Source: Haematococcus lacustris (Eukaryota > Chlorophyta > Chlorophyceae > Chlamydomonadales > Haematococcaceae). Taken from it: DNA of 64,000 nt. The notes beneath the pieces were generated by a model. The model was given only the letters and a program-made list of their open reading frames with translations, did no database searches and was not told the origin of the DNA. Shown piece after piece: positions 10,505 through 23,038 of this stretch (positions within the stretch are counted from its first letter, which is position 1; each line of letters starts with the position of its first letter). The stretch covers positions 1,186,996-1,250,995 of the forward strand of contig JASKMD010000022.1 of assembly GCA_030144725.1 (NCBI GenBank). Direction: 5' to 3'. The translations under genes and the position numbers were made by a program.

Positions 10505-13500
10505 TCATGGTTCCGCAGCAGGGTCTTCAATTAGGAAGTGCCCGATCTCATTGCCGTAGTTGTGACTGTTGTGGTCCACGACGTTGGTGTCGGACAACTC
10601 CAGGTTGTAGAAATCCATGGACTGCGGTCGGCAGTGAACGCAACGGCTTGGGGCTCACTGGGCGCACATGACCTGGACCCGTCACCCTGAGCACCCCTAA
10701 ACTCCTCTAATCCCACCATGAGCCCCTCAATACCATCGTCACTGCCATCATCATCGTCGTCATGACATGGCATTTGTCAAGCATGACAACGATGCATACC
10801 CAGTGACAGCAGCAGCAGCAGCAGAAGCAGTAGCAGCACAAGCATCATGTGCTTGGCATGGCGCTGCTCATGGAAGCAGGCACATTTCATCAGGAGCACG
10901 TGTTTCTAGCCAAGGGCAGCAGGACTGGCCGCCCTGGCCCTTGCTGCGTGCAGCACCCTGCAGCGTGTGCCGGTGAAGTGAACATGGCATGGCTAGCAAC
11001 AGGGCAGGGTGCATGTGGTGAGAGTTGTGTCGCAGTGAACACCCCAACCTCTCTGTAACCCAGGCGCACTGTTGATATGGCCCAAATCTCACTGCAAGTC
11101 CTCTCTCATGATGGGAGTTGTGTCCAGTGATGGGAGCAGTGTCGTGGTCAGCCGAAGTGCCCCAGCCTCACTGTCCTTCAGGCACGCTGTCCCTATGGCC
11201 CAAGGTCCCTATGGCCCAAGGTTACATCCTCACTGCACTCCAATGATCCCAGCCCCACTGAGCTCTGAAGGCCGGCTGATACTGTTAATTTGCGCCACCA
11301 CCCACCTCATGGCTGTCGAACAGTGGCCCGGCATGCCAAGTACCCTGCAGCCAGGACCAGGACATGGTGATGTGGTAGCAGGCAAGCAGTTGGGTAGGTG
11401 GATAATGTGTTGGGTGGGGCAGGGGCAGGGGCAGGGGCAGGGGCAGGGGCAGGGGCAGGGGCAGGGGCAGGGGCAGGGGCAGGGGCAGGGGCAGGGGCAG
11501 GGGCAGGGGCAGGGGCAGGGGCAGGGGCAGGGGCAGGGGCAGGGGCAGGGGCAGGGGCAGGGGCAGGGGCAGGGGCAGGGGCAGGGGCAAGCTGTCACCA
11601 CCTTCTGCGGAAACCATCTACAAATTCAGCATCAACAACAAGACCTGCACTGTAAGACTCCACACTTGCAATACCCCCTGAGAGGTGTACCTCCATGCGC
11701 CTCTTCCCTTTCCCGATTCCCCAACCCGGCTCGTGGCCGAGGTAGGTGTGAGGCACTGGTGCATGACCACAACGTGACCACAACATATCTTGCGCTTTGT
11801 GATTCCTGCCTGGTGCTGTCTCCCGATGCTCCCTGCCAGCCCAGTGCCACCGCTGCCTCCATGTTTGCGGACGTTCAAAGGTGTGGGCCTGTACCTTTTC
11901 CATCTTCACAAACACGCCGTGTGGTATGCGGAAGACAGTGAGGTCCTGGGCAGTTGGGAAGTTGTCCACGCTGCCGGAGGGCCGAGCCACTGCCATGTAC
12001 CAGGGGGCAGGGGGGCTCAGCACGCCAAGGCACTGCGTCACCTGCGGGCAGCAGCAGCAGTAGCAGAGTGGGAGGTAGCAGCAGCAACAGCAGCAGCAGC
12101 AGCAGCCATTGAAGCAGCATCATCATCTTGAGGCAGAGGCAGCAGCAGCGGCGGCGGCAGCAGCAGCAGCAGCAACAGCATTGGAAGGTCACTGAAGGTA
12201 TAGCCAGGCCCCTTTACAGATGGCAGGGCCAGCAGCCAAGGGTCCAGGCACACTGTTGAATTGGCCCAAATCTCACTGCAAGTCCTCTCTCATGATGGGA
12301 GTTGTGTCCAGTGATGGGAGTTGTGTCGTGGTCAGCCTAAGTGCCCCACCAACAGCCAAGGGTCCAGGGCCATACCTTGGCATGGTATGTGATCCTGTTG
12401 AAGTGCAAGCCTCTCTTAGGGATGCGCATCTGCAAAGTGAGGTTCATGCATGTAGGGGGTCACACTTGTGAAAAGCGCTAGCGCTGTAGGGTGATGCTCA
12501 CACAAGCACTGACATTGCCTCTAGCTCTAGGTCATTCGCCCCCAGATCATGACACCATGGCCGACAAGATAACAAAACAGCAGACATGTGCAGCAGCTGC
12601 AGCAGCAGCAGCACGAGCGGCAGCTGCAGGGAGGGTAGCCAGCTCAGGGCCTGCATACGATGACACTGGAGATCAGTGCCTGTGCAGTGCAGGCGCCAGC
12701 TCCTCATCAGCATGACCACCAACCCCACCATCATTCCATGTTGACGACAAGCTTGTCTAGGACACACAAACATACAGGCCCAGGTGTTCTCTGCTCAGGG
12801 GCACCATCTGCACCTTGGCAGTTTGTAGCGTGCAGGTGTGAGAGTGCAGTGAGGCAGGTTGGTTGCTGTCCTGTGCTGACCCCAGCACTGTGGTGATACA
12901 CCCCCCGGCACTGTTGGGGCCTCGGTCAAAGGACCAAGAGAGGGACAACTCTACTCCAAAGCCCTCGCGGTCAGGCAATAGTGTAGGTGGTCAGCACTCA
13001 TGCACCATGTCCATGTGCATTGGGTATACTCCACACAGCCCCTCAACACCATGAGTCGGGCCACTATTGCCCACTAGTGGTCCCTAGTATTCCCGCTAGT
13101 GGCCACTAGTGGTCCGGCTCAAATGGAAGCCCTAGTAGGGGACGGGGGGGCTTGTGGTGACACACGTACTATGTAGAAGCGGGGTGTCCCATCGCTGAAC
13201 CCCTGCAGCTGCGCATCCTCCATGTCAAACGGTTTCCCATCTTCAGATGCCCCGATGACCTACATGCAGCAGCTTGGTGCTGATGGCAGGTTGTGGCTGT
13301 TGATGATGCTGATGGCTTGCACTGCTTTAGCCGTCATCTGACAGGCTGCTTGGCCTGACCAAGCAGGCACGGCAGGCAAGGCAGGCCTTCACGAGCTCGG
13401 TGCTATAATAGGAGTGCATGGATGGGGAGCATGCAGGGATGGTTGCATTGGGCACATCGCCGATGAGAGGTTCATCCACTGCTGCTGCATTGACACTACC

Positions 13501-13658
13501 TGCCCAAACGGCTTGAATGTCTCAGGAGTCAGAGGGATGGCTGTGAGCTTTGTCGTTGATGGCGACGCAACAGCAGCGCTCATAGCCACGAACCTACGCG
13601 TGGGGTGACGCGCGCTTGCGCAAACCCTTTGGCGCACGCCCAATGCGAAGCCCGTCAT
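10505..13658 (-). CDS. Ureidoglycolate hydrolase/lyase family protein (complete, 6 exons)
   Basis: The AllA-type family converts ureidoglycolate, the last ureide of purine breakdown, to glyoxylate with release of urea or ammonia. Exons on the minus strand are 13658-13500, 13259-13170, 12429-12376, 12041-11895, 11344-11306 and 10621-10505, all phase 0, giving 201 residues, the usual size. Recognisable segments in order: [74 protein letters not shown] and [17 protein letters not shown]. The N-terminal 25 residues are Arg/Ala-rich and may be an organelle signal; Met at residue 26 (MSAAVASP) is an alternative start. Every splice site is GT-AG. Introns hold a GGGGCA array, a deleted Fanzor relic and paired direct repeats. 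Confidence 0.92.
11085..11170. repeat. Intronic direct repeat (copy 1; copy 2 at 12262-12350)
   Basis: CCCAAATCTCACTGCAAGTC and about 60 further bases (through the GATGGGAGTTGTGTCCAGTG segment) recur nearly unchanged in another intron of the same gene. Both lie close upstream, in gene direction, of a following exon. Confidence 0.85.
11416..11588. repeat. GGGGCA hexanucleotide array
   Basis: About 29 perfect units inside the ureidoglycolate gene intron 11345-11894. It produces the GAGA and PLPL open frames. Confidence 0.97.
12045..12180. repeat. CAG-rich trinucleotide tract
   Basis: Interrupted CAG/GCA runs directly upstream (gene direction) of the ureidoglycolate exon at 12041, apparently serving as or replacing its pyrimidine tract on the minus strand. 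Confidence 0.85.
12868..13150 (+). mobile_element. Internally deleted Fanzor-element relic in ureidoglycolate gene intron
   Basis: The left 75 bp match sequence upstream of Fanzor copy B (7867-7935) and the right 200 bp match its 3' region (about 8440-8527 plus 9038-9160). The two are joined at AGAGAGGGAC/AACTCTAC with the whole protein-coding part missing. It is a MITE-like derivative, and it is the empty site that defines the 510-bp transposon at 8528. Confidence 0.7.
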
Positions 13659-16170
13659 GCGACAGGAAAGGACGAGGTGGCAGGAGGTGCTGAGTCGACA
13701 ATCAGCAATGGCATCGACGTGAAAAAAGCATAGGGAGCTGTGCACACATGAACACACATAATTGCGGTGGTTGTGCTACAGCAACAGGACTGTAGCTGAA
13801 GCCTACATCGCAGCTAGAAGCCATCATGTGAAGCTCAACCGGGGCAGATATCCTGGCAAGCCGCGCTTGCGAGGCCTGCCGGCTGTCGCCTCGGGTAGGG
13901 AGGGGGAGGGCATCGTCGACTGGGAGGCCATGTTTAGGATTGCCAGAGAAGCTAAAGGAGGCCGCCACCTTGCGCATCGGCGGTGGCAAGAGCCGGGCCG
14001 GGTGCAGCGGCATCGGATACGATGGCGGAAGCCATAGGCAGCAACGAAGGGTAGCGTCAGAACAGGGCTTCCCAGGCAGGAACACGCGGCGTAATCTACA
14101 CCGGGCACCATGACAACCTGCCATGACGATGTGCTACACAAATCAGACAGGGTTGACTAGGACAAGGGGTCACTTGGCACTGATACACGTCCGGACGTGC
14201 ACACACACACCTTGAATAACTTCCATCTGACAGCCAACAACAGTACGACCAATTTCAGCAAGATAGCGGTTCGCTCGATAGAGGTCTGCGGTGATGCGCG
14301 GGTTGCGCTCCCTCCAGCTCCTGTACTCCAGCCGCTCAGCGTTCCGGAGCTGCAGTTCCGGAGCTGCAGCATGGAGAGGATATGCGAGTAGTGCTGCGAG
14401 CAGCGACGTTGAGGGTGCGACAGTTCCGTGGTTGTGATGAAGTACCATTTCGGAGTATTTTTAGTCGTCTTGCCATCGGCCCTTGCGCTCTGACGCAGAA
14501 TTCGTCTTCATCGACCCCAAGCTCGTGCTGGCTCGTGCTGGCTCCAGCCATGGGGACGGCAGTAGCTCTCAATCTGGCTTGGAGGACTTAGTAGCCCAGG
14601 GCAAGGCATGCAGTGTGACTCTTCCCAGCTGCTGGCTCGTGCGCTTAGGCACTGAGGCTCGCCAAGAGCTGGGGGAAATGGACGACCCCCTGAATGCATG
14701 GTAGGCACCCTGTTTTGCCAACCATGGGCATGCAAGCAAGTGGGTGTTGGATAAACAGCTTGCACTATCTCCAATGCATGAGGCTGGTCTTAGCTGTTGT
14801 TTAGCTGGTTATCCTCCACACAGCCCCATAACACCATTTGAGTCGGGCCACTATTGCCCACTAGTTGTCCCTAGTATTCCCACTAGTGGCCACTAGTGGC
14901 CCAGCCCTAGGATGGAGGCCCTAGTGGGGGACGGGGAGGCTAGTCCTGGCACCTGGAGCACCAGGAGCATTCACACTAACCAAGCAGTTAGCAGGCATGC
15001 TCTTCTTAAGCCTTCACCCCGTTTTTAAACTTTCTCTTGACTACTGTATCCCAGCTTCACCCCTAGGCCCCGATCTCACCCTAGCTATGCAAGAATGACT
15101 ACCCCGGCCGTGACCCCCACCCCCTGTATCTCCATGTCATGCCCAAGCCCTGACTTTAGCTCCTTTGTCCATGGCCTTGCATTGCTACATGTCTACGCTC
15201 CCGTGTTGTTGTGATTGTCCTTGCTGTGCAAGCAATGTAGGGTTTGGGGCCGGGCAGCTGAGATGTTCGAGTTCACATTGGTGGGCAGCCACAGCAGCCA
15301 GTCAGGTGGGCCAGCTGGCTGGGCGGGTGGATGTGCAGGCAGGGGGTGGGTGAGTGGGTAAGTGGGCAGTTGGTCGGGTCGGCAGTAGGTCGGGTCGGAA
15401 GGGTGGTGGGTGGGTGGGTGGGCAGTTGGTCGGGTCGGCAGGGTTGGTATGAGCCAGCCGTCTACCAAGAGAGGTAGCATTGTGGCTAGAAGCAATGCTA
15501 CCCAGCTTACATATGGCAACCACTACCATTTTGAGGGCACACCTTTTTGTGACCCTCTCTGCTGTGTGTGCAATGTGGGCTGTGCAAAAATCGACAAGGC
15601 GGCGTACACGGGGATGGTGCAGCCCAAGGCCCTCTGCAGCTGTCACTGAAGACAGCTCCTGATGTGCAAGTGACTGACGTGGCCATAGGCCTTGCTCCAT
15701 TGCATCATGGCGTATCTCACAGGCCACCCACTGGTTGTGTCTGACTTGCCTTGTTTTGAGCACTCATCTTTGTGCCCCAACACCTGCCCGCACCCCTGCC
15801 TGCCCCAACACCTGCCCACACCCCTGCCTGCCCCAACACCTGCCCACACCCCTGCCTGCCCCAACACCTGCCCACACCCCTGCCTGCCCCACCCCACATC
15901 AGTCCGCCATGCGGTGGGCTGCCAGTGTAAAGCACATGTTGACAATGACCAAGGCCCTGCAACCATACCAGACTAGGGGTGATCATGGTGTCATGCTTAT
16001 TATCATCATCACTATCATCAGCAGAGGCAGCAGCACCACCAGCAGCAGCAGCAGCGGGAGTATCGTCACCTGGCCTTGCTGTATGACATCATAACCATCA
16101 CGATCATCATCGCCAACGTCAGGTCGCCTTGCTTTGCCTTGCCTTGCCTTGTGACATGTTGTGCGGTGCC
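13659..16170. other. Gene-poor stretch with repeat relics
   Basis: No confident gene. An open segment on the minus strand (about 14185-14390; NPRITADLYRANRYLAEIG) ends in a plausible donor and shares about 30 bases with 27530-27560; it may be a transposon fragment. At 14818-14940 there is a third copy of the CTAGTGG-rich 3' repeat. Confidence 0.45.
15775..15893. repeat. 28-bp minisatellite
   Basis: About four units of CCTGCCCCAACACCTGCCCA plus CACCCCTG. Confidence 0.9.
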
Positions 16171-16497
16171 AGGCTTCACCAGTGTCCTGCGCCGTGCTGA
16201 CCTGGAGGCTGCCTTTGCTACACACCAGCCCCCTGCCAGCCCCTCACACCCTCCCCCAACCACCACCATCAACAACAGCGTTAGCGCCAAAAGCAGCGGC
16301 CCGAGTGATGTCAGTGCCAGCAAGGGCAGCAGGGCTGGTGTCTCCCCCGCCTCCCCCAGTGGCCTGCCAGCCCCCTCATCAGGGCTGAGCGCCCCAGTGG
16401 CGTTGCCTAGCTGGGAGGACTTTTGCGCGGCTGTGGCGGGGCGGGAGGCGCTGCGTGGTGGGTCTGCCATGGACATCCGCCCGCTGCTGTTTGCTGG
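16171..16497 (+). CDS. Possible exon of an unrecognised gene
   Basis: Between a splice-acceptor-like GGTGCCAG and a donor-like GCTG|GTGAGA lies an open segment starting FTSVLRRADLEAAFATHQ, followed by a Ser/Pro-rich linker and ending PSWEDFCAAVAGREALRG through MDIRPLLFAG. The ends look like folded protein. No flanking exons were identified and no family is recognised. Confidence 0.3.
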
Positions 16498-16499
16498 TG

Positions 16500-16680
16500 A
16501 GACAGTCTGGGGGTGGAGGGGAAGGGGAGGGAGGGGAGAGGAGAGGAGGGGGAGGCTCAGGGCCTGCTTCAGGCAGGGGGTGGGTAGAGGAGGAGGAGGA
16601 GGAGGGGGAGGGGCAAGCTCAAGGGGCCGCTGAAGGCAGGGGAGGAGGAGGAGGAGGAGGGGTGAGCCCAGCGGCTGCTT
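16500..16680. repeat. GGA/GGGGA purine-rich tract
   Basis: Low-complexity G/A strand bias immediately after the possible exon; its open frames are artefacts. Confidence 0.8.
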
Positions 16681-17059
16681 CAGGCTTCATGCTGGCAGTG
16701 GTAGGCAAGGCAGCAGACCAGGAGGGTAGCAGATAGCAGGCAAGGCGGGACAGCAGGCATGGTGAGGTGTGTCGGCAGTGGCCTGATGAGGTTTGTATTC
16801 AGAATTCGCAACTGGTTGCGTCAATGCGGCGTGGTTGCGTGCGCAGGACGTATCGTCGAGTCGAATGCCGCAGCAGTATACGTACTCCGCGGCAGTGCTC
16901 CGGGCGATGGGGTGGAGGGTCTCTTGGTGTCGTCGGAGTCCGCGAGCAATGAGCCGGAGGAGTGAGGAAGATGAGTGAGGGTTCCTTGTTCATGTTCGTT
17001 TTCATGATCATGAGGGGACCACCTACCGTGTGTTCCCTTGCAGCATGATTAGGCATAAA

Positions 17060-17360
17060 TGCAGCTGCCGCTTGTTGGTGGGTGCAAGCTTGGTATACTT
17101 GTTGTACGAATCAACTTGAGTGGGGCCAGGTCATTGATAGACAGGAGGGGGGCTTTCGAGTACCTGTTGCTGTTGCCGTTGGTGGTGGGGGTCGTGGTGA
17201 CTTGTATAGATTGCATGGTACAGGCTTGGTATGCCGGCTGCGGGAGTTGAACCAGGCCCACCTGTTCTACTTACGACACACCTGTTCTACACACGCCCCC
17301 TCCACAACCCTCCTTCTACTCCTGTTCTACTCAAGACAACCAAGTGATGTAAAGCGACAA
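17060..17360 (-). repeat. tRNA-like (SINE-type) repeat, copy 1; copy 2 at 23180-23350
   Basis: On the minus strand both copies contain GGCCTGGTTCAAATCCCGCA (copy 2) or the ACT variant (copy 1), resembling an RNA polymerase III B box, followed by GCCGGCATACCAAGC and a run resembling an A box upstream in copy 2. The T-stem does not pair well, so it is not a working tRNA. A tRNA-derived SINE is the likely source. Confidence 0.4.
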
Positions 17361-17469
17361 GCTGGCCAAGCGGGGTTGTTTCTGACAAGGCGCTGGAGAC
17401 AAATGGTGCCAGCGTGTGTGTGCACTACACACGCCCTCTCCACAACCCTCCTCCACCCTCAGCAGCAAC

Positions 17470-18739
17470 AGCTTCAAGAGGTTGTGGGATGAGAAGTCAG
17501 GGCAGCTGGTAGCAGACAAGCTGGCTCAGTGAAAGCTGAATAAGTGCCAGGTGCGGCAGGCCAGTGGCCTAAGCAACACTCGCCGCAACATCGTGCAGGG
17601 AGATAACACCTATTCAGCCCTACCTCCAGCACCTGGCAGCAGTCAGCTCAACCAGCACCGCCCTGAAGGCCAATCTGAAGCACATCACCGTCACCCTGGG
17701 CACATGGGATGCGATGAGGAATGTGTACCTGGACTCCAAGTGGGCATGGCAGCAATTGAGGCTGTTTGGAGCCCAGGAGTGGGCGCTGGAGAAGTTTGGG
17801 TCCAATAGGTGCGGGTGGGTGGGTGGGTGGGTGAGTTATGTATTGGGAGGTGGTGGGATGTCGTGAAGTGAGGCAGCAGGATTGTGTCGTGCCCAACATG
17901 GTGCTACCATATCAGCCACAATGTGTGCCTTGTGTGCATGGCTGCAGTTGGAGGAGGGCATGGCTGAGGTGTCATGGGAGCGCTATGGGTGGTTGCCTAC
18001 ATAACAGCTAGTGGTCTTCTTTGGTGCAGCTGGCATTGGCACTGGGGGAGGCTGGGGTGCTGATGCGGTGTTGCGTGCCTGCTGCAAGGTGGTGTGCAGG
18101 ACCAGGGGGACAAACCAGCGGCGGGGCAGGGTGGTGCTAGTGGATGAGCACCGCACCAGCCGGGTCAGCTCAGCAGTGAATGGCCAGCAGCCTTGTGAAA
18201 GGCAGCTGAACAAGCGCAGGGCCACCAGGCCTGCAGGCTGGAAGCCCCCAGCAGGGCAGGTGGAACCCCGCCTAGTGCGGCCAGCCTGGAGCCAGCAGCG
18301 TGACCAGCCAGTGCGGGGCATGATGTGGTGCCCTGTAGTGGCCCCCCGCAAGCCCCCACAGGCCCCACGCAGCAGCCAGGCAGCCTCACAGCCAGCAGCC
18401 TCAGAGCCAGGGCCCAGCACTCCCCAGCCAGCCAAGCGCAGCAAGCGCACCAAGGCTGAGCCAGAGGCAGCTGAGCCCACCAAGGGCAAAGGCAAGGCCC
18501 AGGGCAAGGCTGACAAAGCCAAGCCAGCACCACAGCCAGGCAGGTGGCTGGACAGGGACTGCAATGCGGCCCTGAACATGCAGCGCATTGGGGAGAGCAG
18601 GTGGCGTCCACTGGAGCTGTGCTACTGGCCAGACCAGGGAGCGCTGCCAGCCAAGGGCAAGGAGTACCCTGGCTTGGGCTACAAGCGGCTGCGAGACAAG
18701 CCACCCAAGGCCCAGCAGCAGCAAGCCCCCCCCATTTGA
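17470..18739 (+). pseudogene. Fanzor-like protein, copy C (degenerate, longest C-terminal portion)
   Basis: Separate exons can be read: about 17540-17605 (KLNKCQVRQASGLSNTRRN), 17606-17808 (IQPYLQHLAAVSSTSTALK and ITVTLGTWDAMRNVYLDSK) and 17946-18739. The last exon contains VVFFGAAGIGTGGGWGADAV, VVLVDEHRTSR, RGMMWCP and DRDCNAALNM (about 18550-18580), the order expected for RuvC-II to RuvC-III of TnpB/Fanzor proteins. A stop at 18002-18004 interrupts the frame before VVFFGAAG, and the junction at 17808 is out of phase with the next exon, so this copy is probably dead. It preserves middle sequence that copy A lacks. Zinc-ribbon cysteines are again absent. Confidence 0.75.
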
Positions 18740-18978
18740 AGCTGTCATCAGCTTACGCTCAGTGCATGTTTTGTCATGCCAACTCTATGCATCGCCCTGT
18801 CACAGGGGTTAGGCAATGCTGTAGGTGGTAGGCGACCGTGACCATGCGTATGCCATGTATAGGCCATGTGCATGCCATGCGATGGGAACTCCACACAGAC
18901 AAAAACACCGTTTTGTAGTGGTTCACAATTAGTGTGTTCGACTGCAATGAATGCTCAAGGTTGAGAGCCAAGGTGCTG
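18740..18978 (+). repeat. Conserved 3' region of Fanzor copy C
   Basis: Aligns over about 240 bp with 3945-4192, with only scattered substitutions. The 15-bp hairpin of copy A is partly degraded here. It ends at the same base (GAGAGCCAAGG) as element A. Confidence 0.8.
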
Positions 18979-19140
18979 AGCCCACCTAGCACCCTTGGCA
19001 AAACCAAGGCTGCCAAAGCCAAATTACACAGCACCACCAACTGGCAGGTGGGTAGACAGGGACAACTGCAATGCAGTGCTGAACATGCATTGGGGAAAGC
19101 AAGTGGCGCCCGCTAAAACTGTGCTGGTGGTGGTGCAACC
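18975..19140 (+). pseudogene. Fanzor C-terminal fragment, copy D
   Basis: Directly abutting the end of copy C. GKTKAAKAK, then GRWVDRDN.CNAVLNM with an extra base inside the RuvC-III motif, corresponds to GRWLDRDCNAALNM of the other copies. Frameshifted and truncated on both sides. Confidence 0.65.
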
Positions 19141-19216
19141 TGCCAGCTCTCGCAGCCATTGCGTCAGTGGTGTGGATGGAGGATGATTGTTGAAGTGAGA
19201 CGACTGTCAGTGACTG

Positions 19217-19243
19217 TACTGTCAGACAGACTGTCTGACAGTA
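19217..19243. repeat. Perfect 13-bp inverted repeat
   Basis: TACTGTCAGACAG, one base, then its exact reverse complement. No gene is attached. Confidence 0.85.
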
Positions 19244-20699
19244 TAGCATGGAGTGGCATGGAGCATGAAGTGGCAGTGGTGGAAGTACATTGTGTTGCTG
19301 GTGACACCTCGTGACACGCAGAAATGTGCTCTGGGGTGAAGGGGCGAACTCGTGAGACTTTTTCGTTCTTTGTGTAGCTAGAAGTAGCTGGCTAGTAGCA
19401 GCTGGTCTGGCAGCTAGCCTGTCTTGCGCTTCTGCTGGTGGCTGCGTCCGTGGGAGCACAGGCTACCTCCACGGTGGTCACGACAGGACCTTGAAAAGAC
19501 CTAAGGGGCAGCCAATGGCGTACAGCGGTGGGTGGTCCGCACAATATCTGGCTGCTGCTGGGCGGATTCGAGCCCCTACTCCCACATGCTCATTCTTTCG
19601 TGCTCGGAGAGCATCCACACTCACCCATGTGTTGCAGGCAGCAGGCTACCTAGCGTGCTACTTCCCTTCTCCTAATGTCTAACCTCCTATTGCGTGACCT
19701 GGTGTCAAGCACCAGTTGGGGTGAAGGGTGGAGGGTGGGGTGGTGGTGGTGGAGGGCAGGGGCTGGTGGGGTTTGGATGACGACATCCGGAGCTGGCCGT
19801 AGGGGGTGGGGCTGGGGCTTGCGCATAGAAATGGGCAGGCTCTGGCTGTATGAGGTTGGTGAGTGCAAGCTGGAGGCAGAGGTGTAGGTGGCCTATTCCC
19901 GTGACTCTCTAGTGTGTGACATTCCAGGGGCCTTGCCATGTTTGACGACCTTGGCAGAGGCCTAGCCCTCACAGGCAGCAGCTGCTGCACCCTCACCCGG
20001 GCCTGATCCTAACCCGGGCCGAATCCTAACCCTAACCCTAACCCTAACCCTAGCCCTCACAGGCTGCAGCTGCACCTTGGCAGTGGCCTAGCCCTCACCC
20101 GGGCCTGATCACCTGGCAGGGTTGTGCTGTGGTAGCGGTGGTAGCGGTGGCAGCAGCAGCTGTAAAGGTGTAAAGTTGTAAAGGCTGTAAAGGTTGTAAA
20201 GGCTGTGGCAGGGCCTTCAGAGAAGCTCAGCTGGCTGGTCTGTTGGCGCCCCAGAGCCTACAACTTCACAGCTCACCCGCTCATGTTTACATGTTTCGCC
20301 TGCCCTCTTACAGCACAGTTGTTCCCCTACAATTACTACAGGGCAGGGGCTGTGTTATCTGTTGTCCGAACTGTTTGCATGCAGCAAGCATCCGGTACCA
20401 CTACCGGATTCACTGCCCCAACCCACTTGCGAAGGCTGGGCAATCTATTATGGCATGAACACATGCTGTGCTGGCCTAGGGTGCTCGGTCTCGCAGCCTC
20501 GTGGAGCTTCTTGGGTACTCCTAGCTTTGGACTCCGACAGCACGGCTTCAGCACGGCCTGACCCATCGACCTCCGCATCCTGCGAGCACACGGGACAGCG
20601 GTGCTGGACGTCCGGTGAGGCGAGTGAGGACCGCCCACATGTGGACACCCTGGGCGACCAGTCAGTGGGTTGTAGTGGAGGGAGGCGGCCGAGTAAGCG

Positions 20700-20865
20700 T
20701 GGCTGCAGCTGCCGCCGCTGCCGCCGCTGCTGCTGCTGCTGCTGCTGCAGCCGCTGCTGCCGCTACTGCTGCTGCTGCAGCAGCTGCCACTGCCGCTGCC
20801 GCCGCTGCTGCCGCTGCTGCCGCTGCTGCCGCTGCTGCCGCTGCTGCTGCCCCTGTCCCTGCTGC
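20700..20865. repeat. CTG/CCG compound trinucleotide tract
   Basis: Mixed CTG and CCG units, readable as poly-Ala, poly-Cys/Arg or Ser/Gly in different frames. No evidence that any is translated. Confidence 0.9.
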
Positions 20866-21489
20866 AGAGGGCGTGCTGTGCTGCGGGGAAGGGGTTGGAC
20901 AATGACTCCCTGGTCCTAGAGGCATCAGGAGTGGCCAGACTGGGGGGGTTGCAGCTGGGTGGGGCTATGGTAACCAGTGGCTGGTGTTGGTGTTGGGGGT
21001 CTAGCTTGGCCCTCTGCTCCTGTCCCTGACCTGCTGGGTGGCAGATGACCTGCTGGGCTACCTGCTGGGCTATTGACCTGCTGGGCTGCCTACTGTGTCT
21101 TGCTGGCACTGCCTGCCAACTGGCCCACACCCTCCCCCTTAGGTGGTACTGGGTAGAAGTGGTAGAAGTGGACACCTGCCGCCCCAACTGCACGTGAGCG
21201 CTGGCCATGCTTGCTGGGCTTGTAGGCAGGTCTGGCGGTAAGGTACTAGGAAGGTAAGTACTAGGAAGGTAAGTAGCTGCATGGTAGCCGGGCCATTGTG
21301 ACCCTGCTTAGCACACAAGCAGCTGAGTGGCATGCTGGCAAAGCTGCTGCTGCTACTACTGCTGCTACTGCTGATACCGCTGCCTGGGCTGCGGTATCAG
21401 CAGGACCTCTAGGGTTCATGTCAATGCCAGGGTTCACAATTGCATGACTCAGCCTGGTCGTTGCAGTTGAAGCTCTTAACCCACCCAGC

Positions 21490-22393
<904 letters not shown>

Positions 22394-22399
22394 TTACAG

Positions 22400-22455
22400 C
22401 CCCCAAGAGGTCGTTGCTGGAGCTGCTGGCAGCTGCGGTGCTTGGCAGGGCCTGA
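22400..22455 (+). pseudogene. Orphan terminal exon of the sequon-repeat family
   Basis: After TTTACAG the exon reads (A)PKRSLLELLAAAVLGRA and TGA, the same 56-bp terminal exon as G1-G7. Similarity also extends into the intron upstream (about 21439-21490). No signal or sequon exons are found upstream, so this is either a dispersed exon or the tail of a lost gene. Confidence 0.7.
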
Positions 22456-22558
22456 TGCTAGAGCTGGCTAGTCTTGAGTTCTGCTCTGGTGGGGTTGCAG
22501 CAAAATGCTAACGCAGCTGAGAAAGGTGGGGGCAGCTGAGGGGATGACGGATGCTTCC

Positions 22559-23038
22559 CAGGCTTGTGAATCTTCAGATTTTCAGATTTTCAATTTTCAG
22601 ATTTTCAATGAAATGAAATGAAATTCATTGAAAAACTGAAAGAGTTTCATCGTCAGTGAAATTGAGCGGATGCCGCTATTTCTCAGCCTATCCTTTTAGA
22701 CGCGGCTTGTTTGTAGGCCTGCACTGGTTGAAATGCAGAAACACGTAGTTTGCCAAAGGTCAGACATGCAAGCCATTCTTAAAGATGCAAGCCGTCCATG
22801 CTGTCCGTGGATCCGCCATCTGTGGCGTTTTCTGGCTTGCGCTTCTTCCGCTGTGGCTGTAGCGCGCTGGCGCTAGCCAAGCCAATCGCAGCACAGCCAA
22901 TCACTCTGCACGACCCGATCTGCGATCTGACCGGGGGCAGCACCCGGCACTTTCAGATGTGCAGTGAAAACGTTCAGATTTTCAGATGAAAATTTTCATT
23001 GAAAATCTGAATGAAAATCTGAAATTTTCACAAGCCTG
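22559..23038. mobile_element. hAT-type MITE, 480 bp
   Basis: Terminal inverted repeats begin CAGGCTTGTGAA and continue with TTCAGATTTTCA-like units. An exact 8-bp direct repeat (ATGCTTCC) flanks it at 22551-22558 and 23039-23046. An 8-bp duplication plus a CA(G)-starting TIR is the hAT pattern. No coding capacity. Confidence 0.85.

Larger units (their letters stand above)
19141..21438. other. Gene-poor stretch
   Basis: No supported gene. It holds a short CCCTAA telomere-like run (20028-20055), small TGTAAAGG tandem units (20160-20205) and a segment (20245-20296, GGCGCCCCAGAGCCTACAAC onward) that recurs at 27832-27883. Confidence 0.55.

Noticed and set aside
12195..12240. Exon reading GPGYTFSD for the ureidoglycolate gene
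   Set aside because: Splice phases do not fit; the segment [18 protein letters not shown] at 12376-12429 fits position, phase and family sequence.
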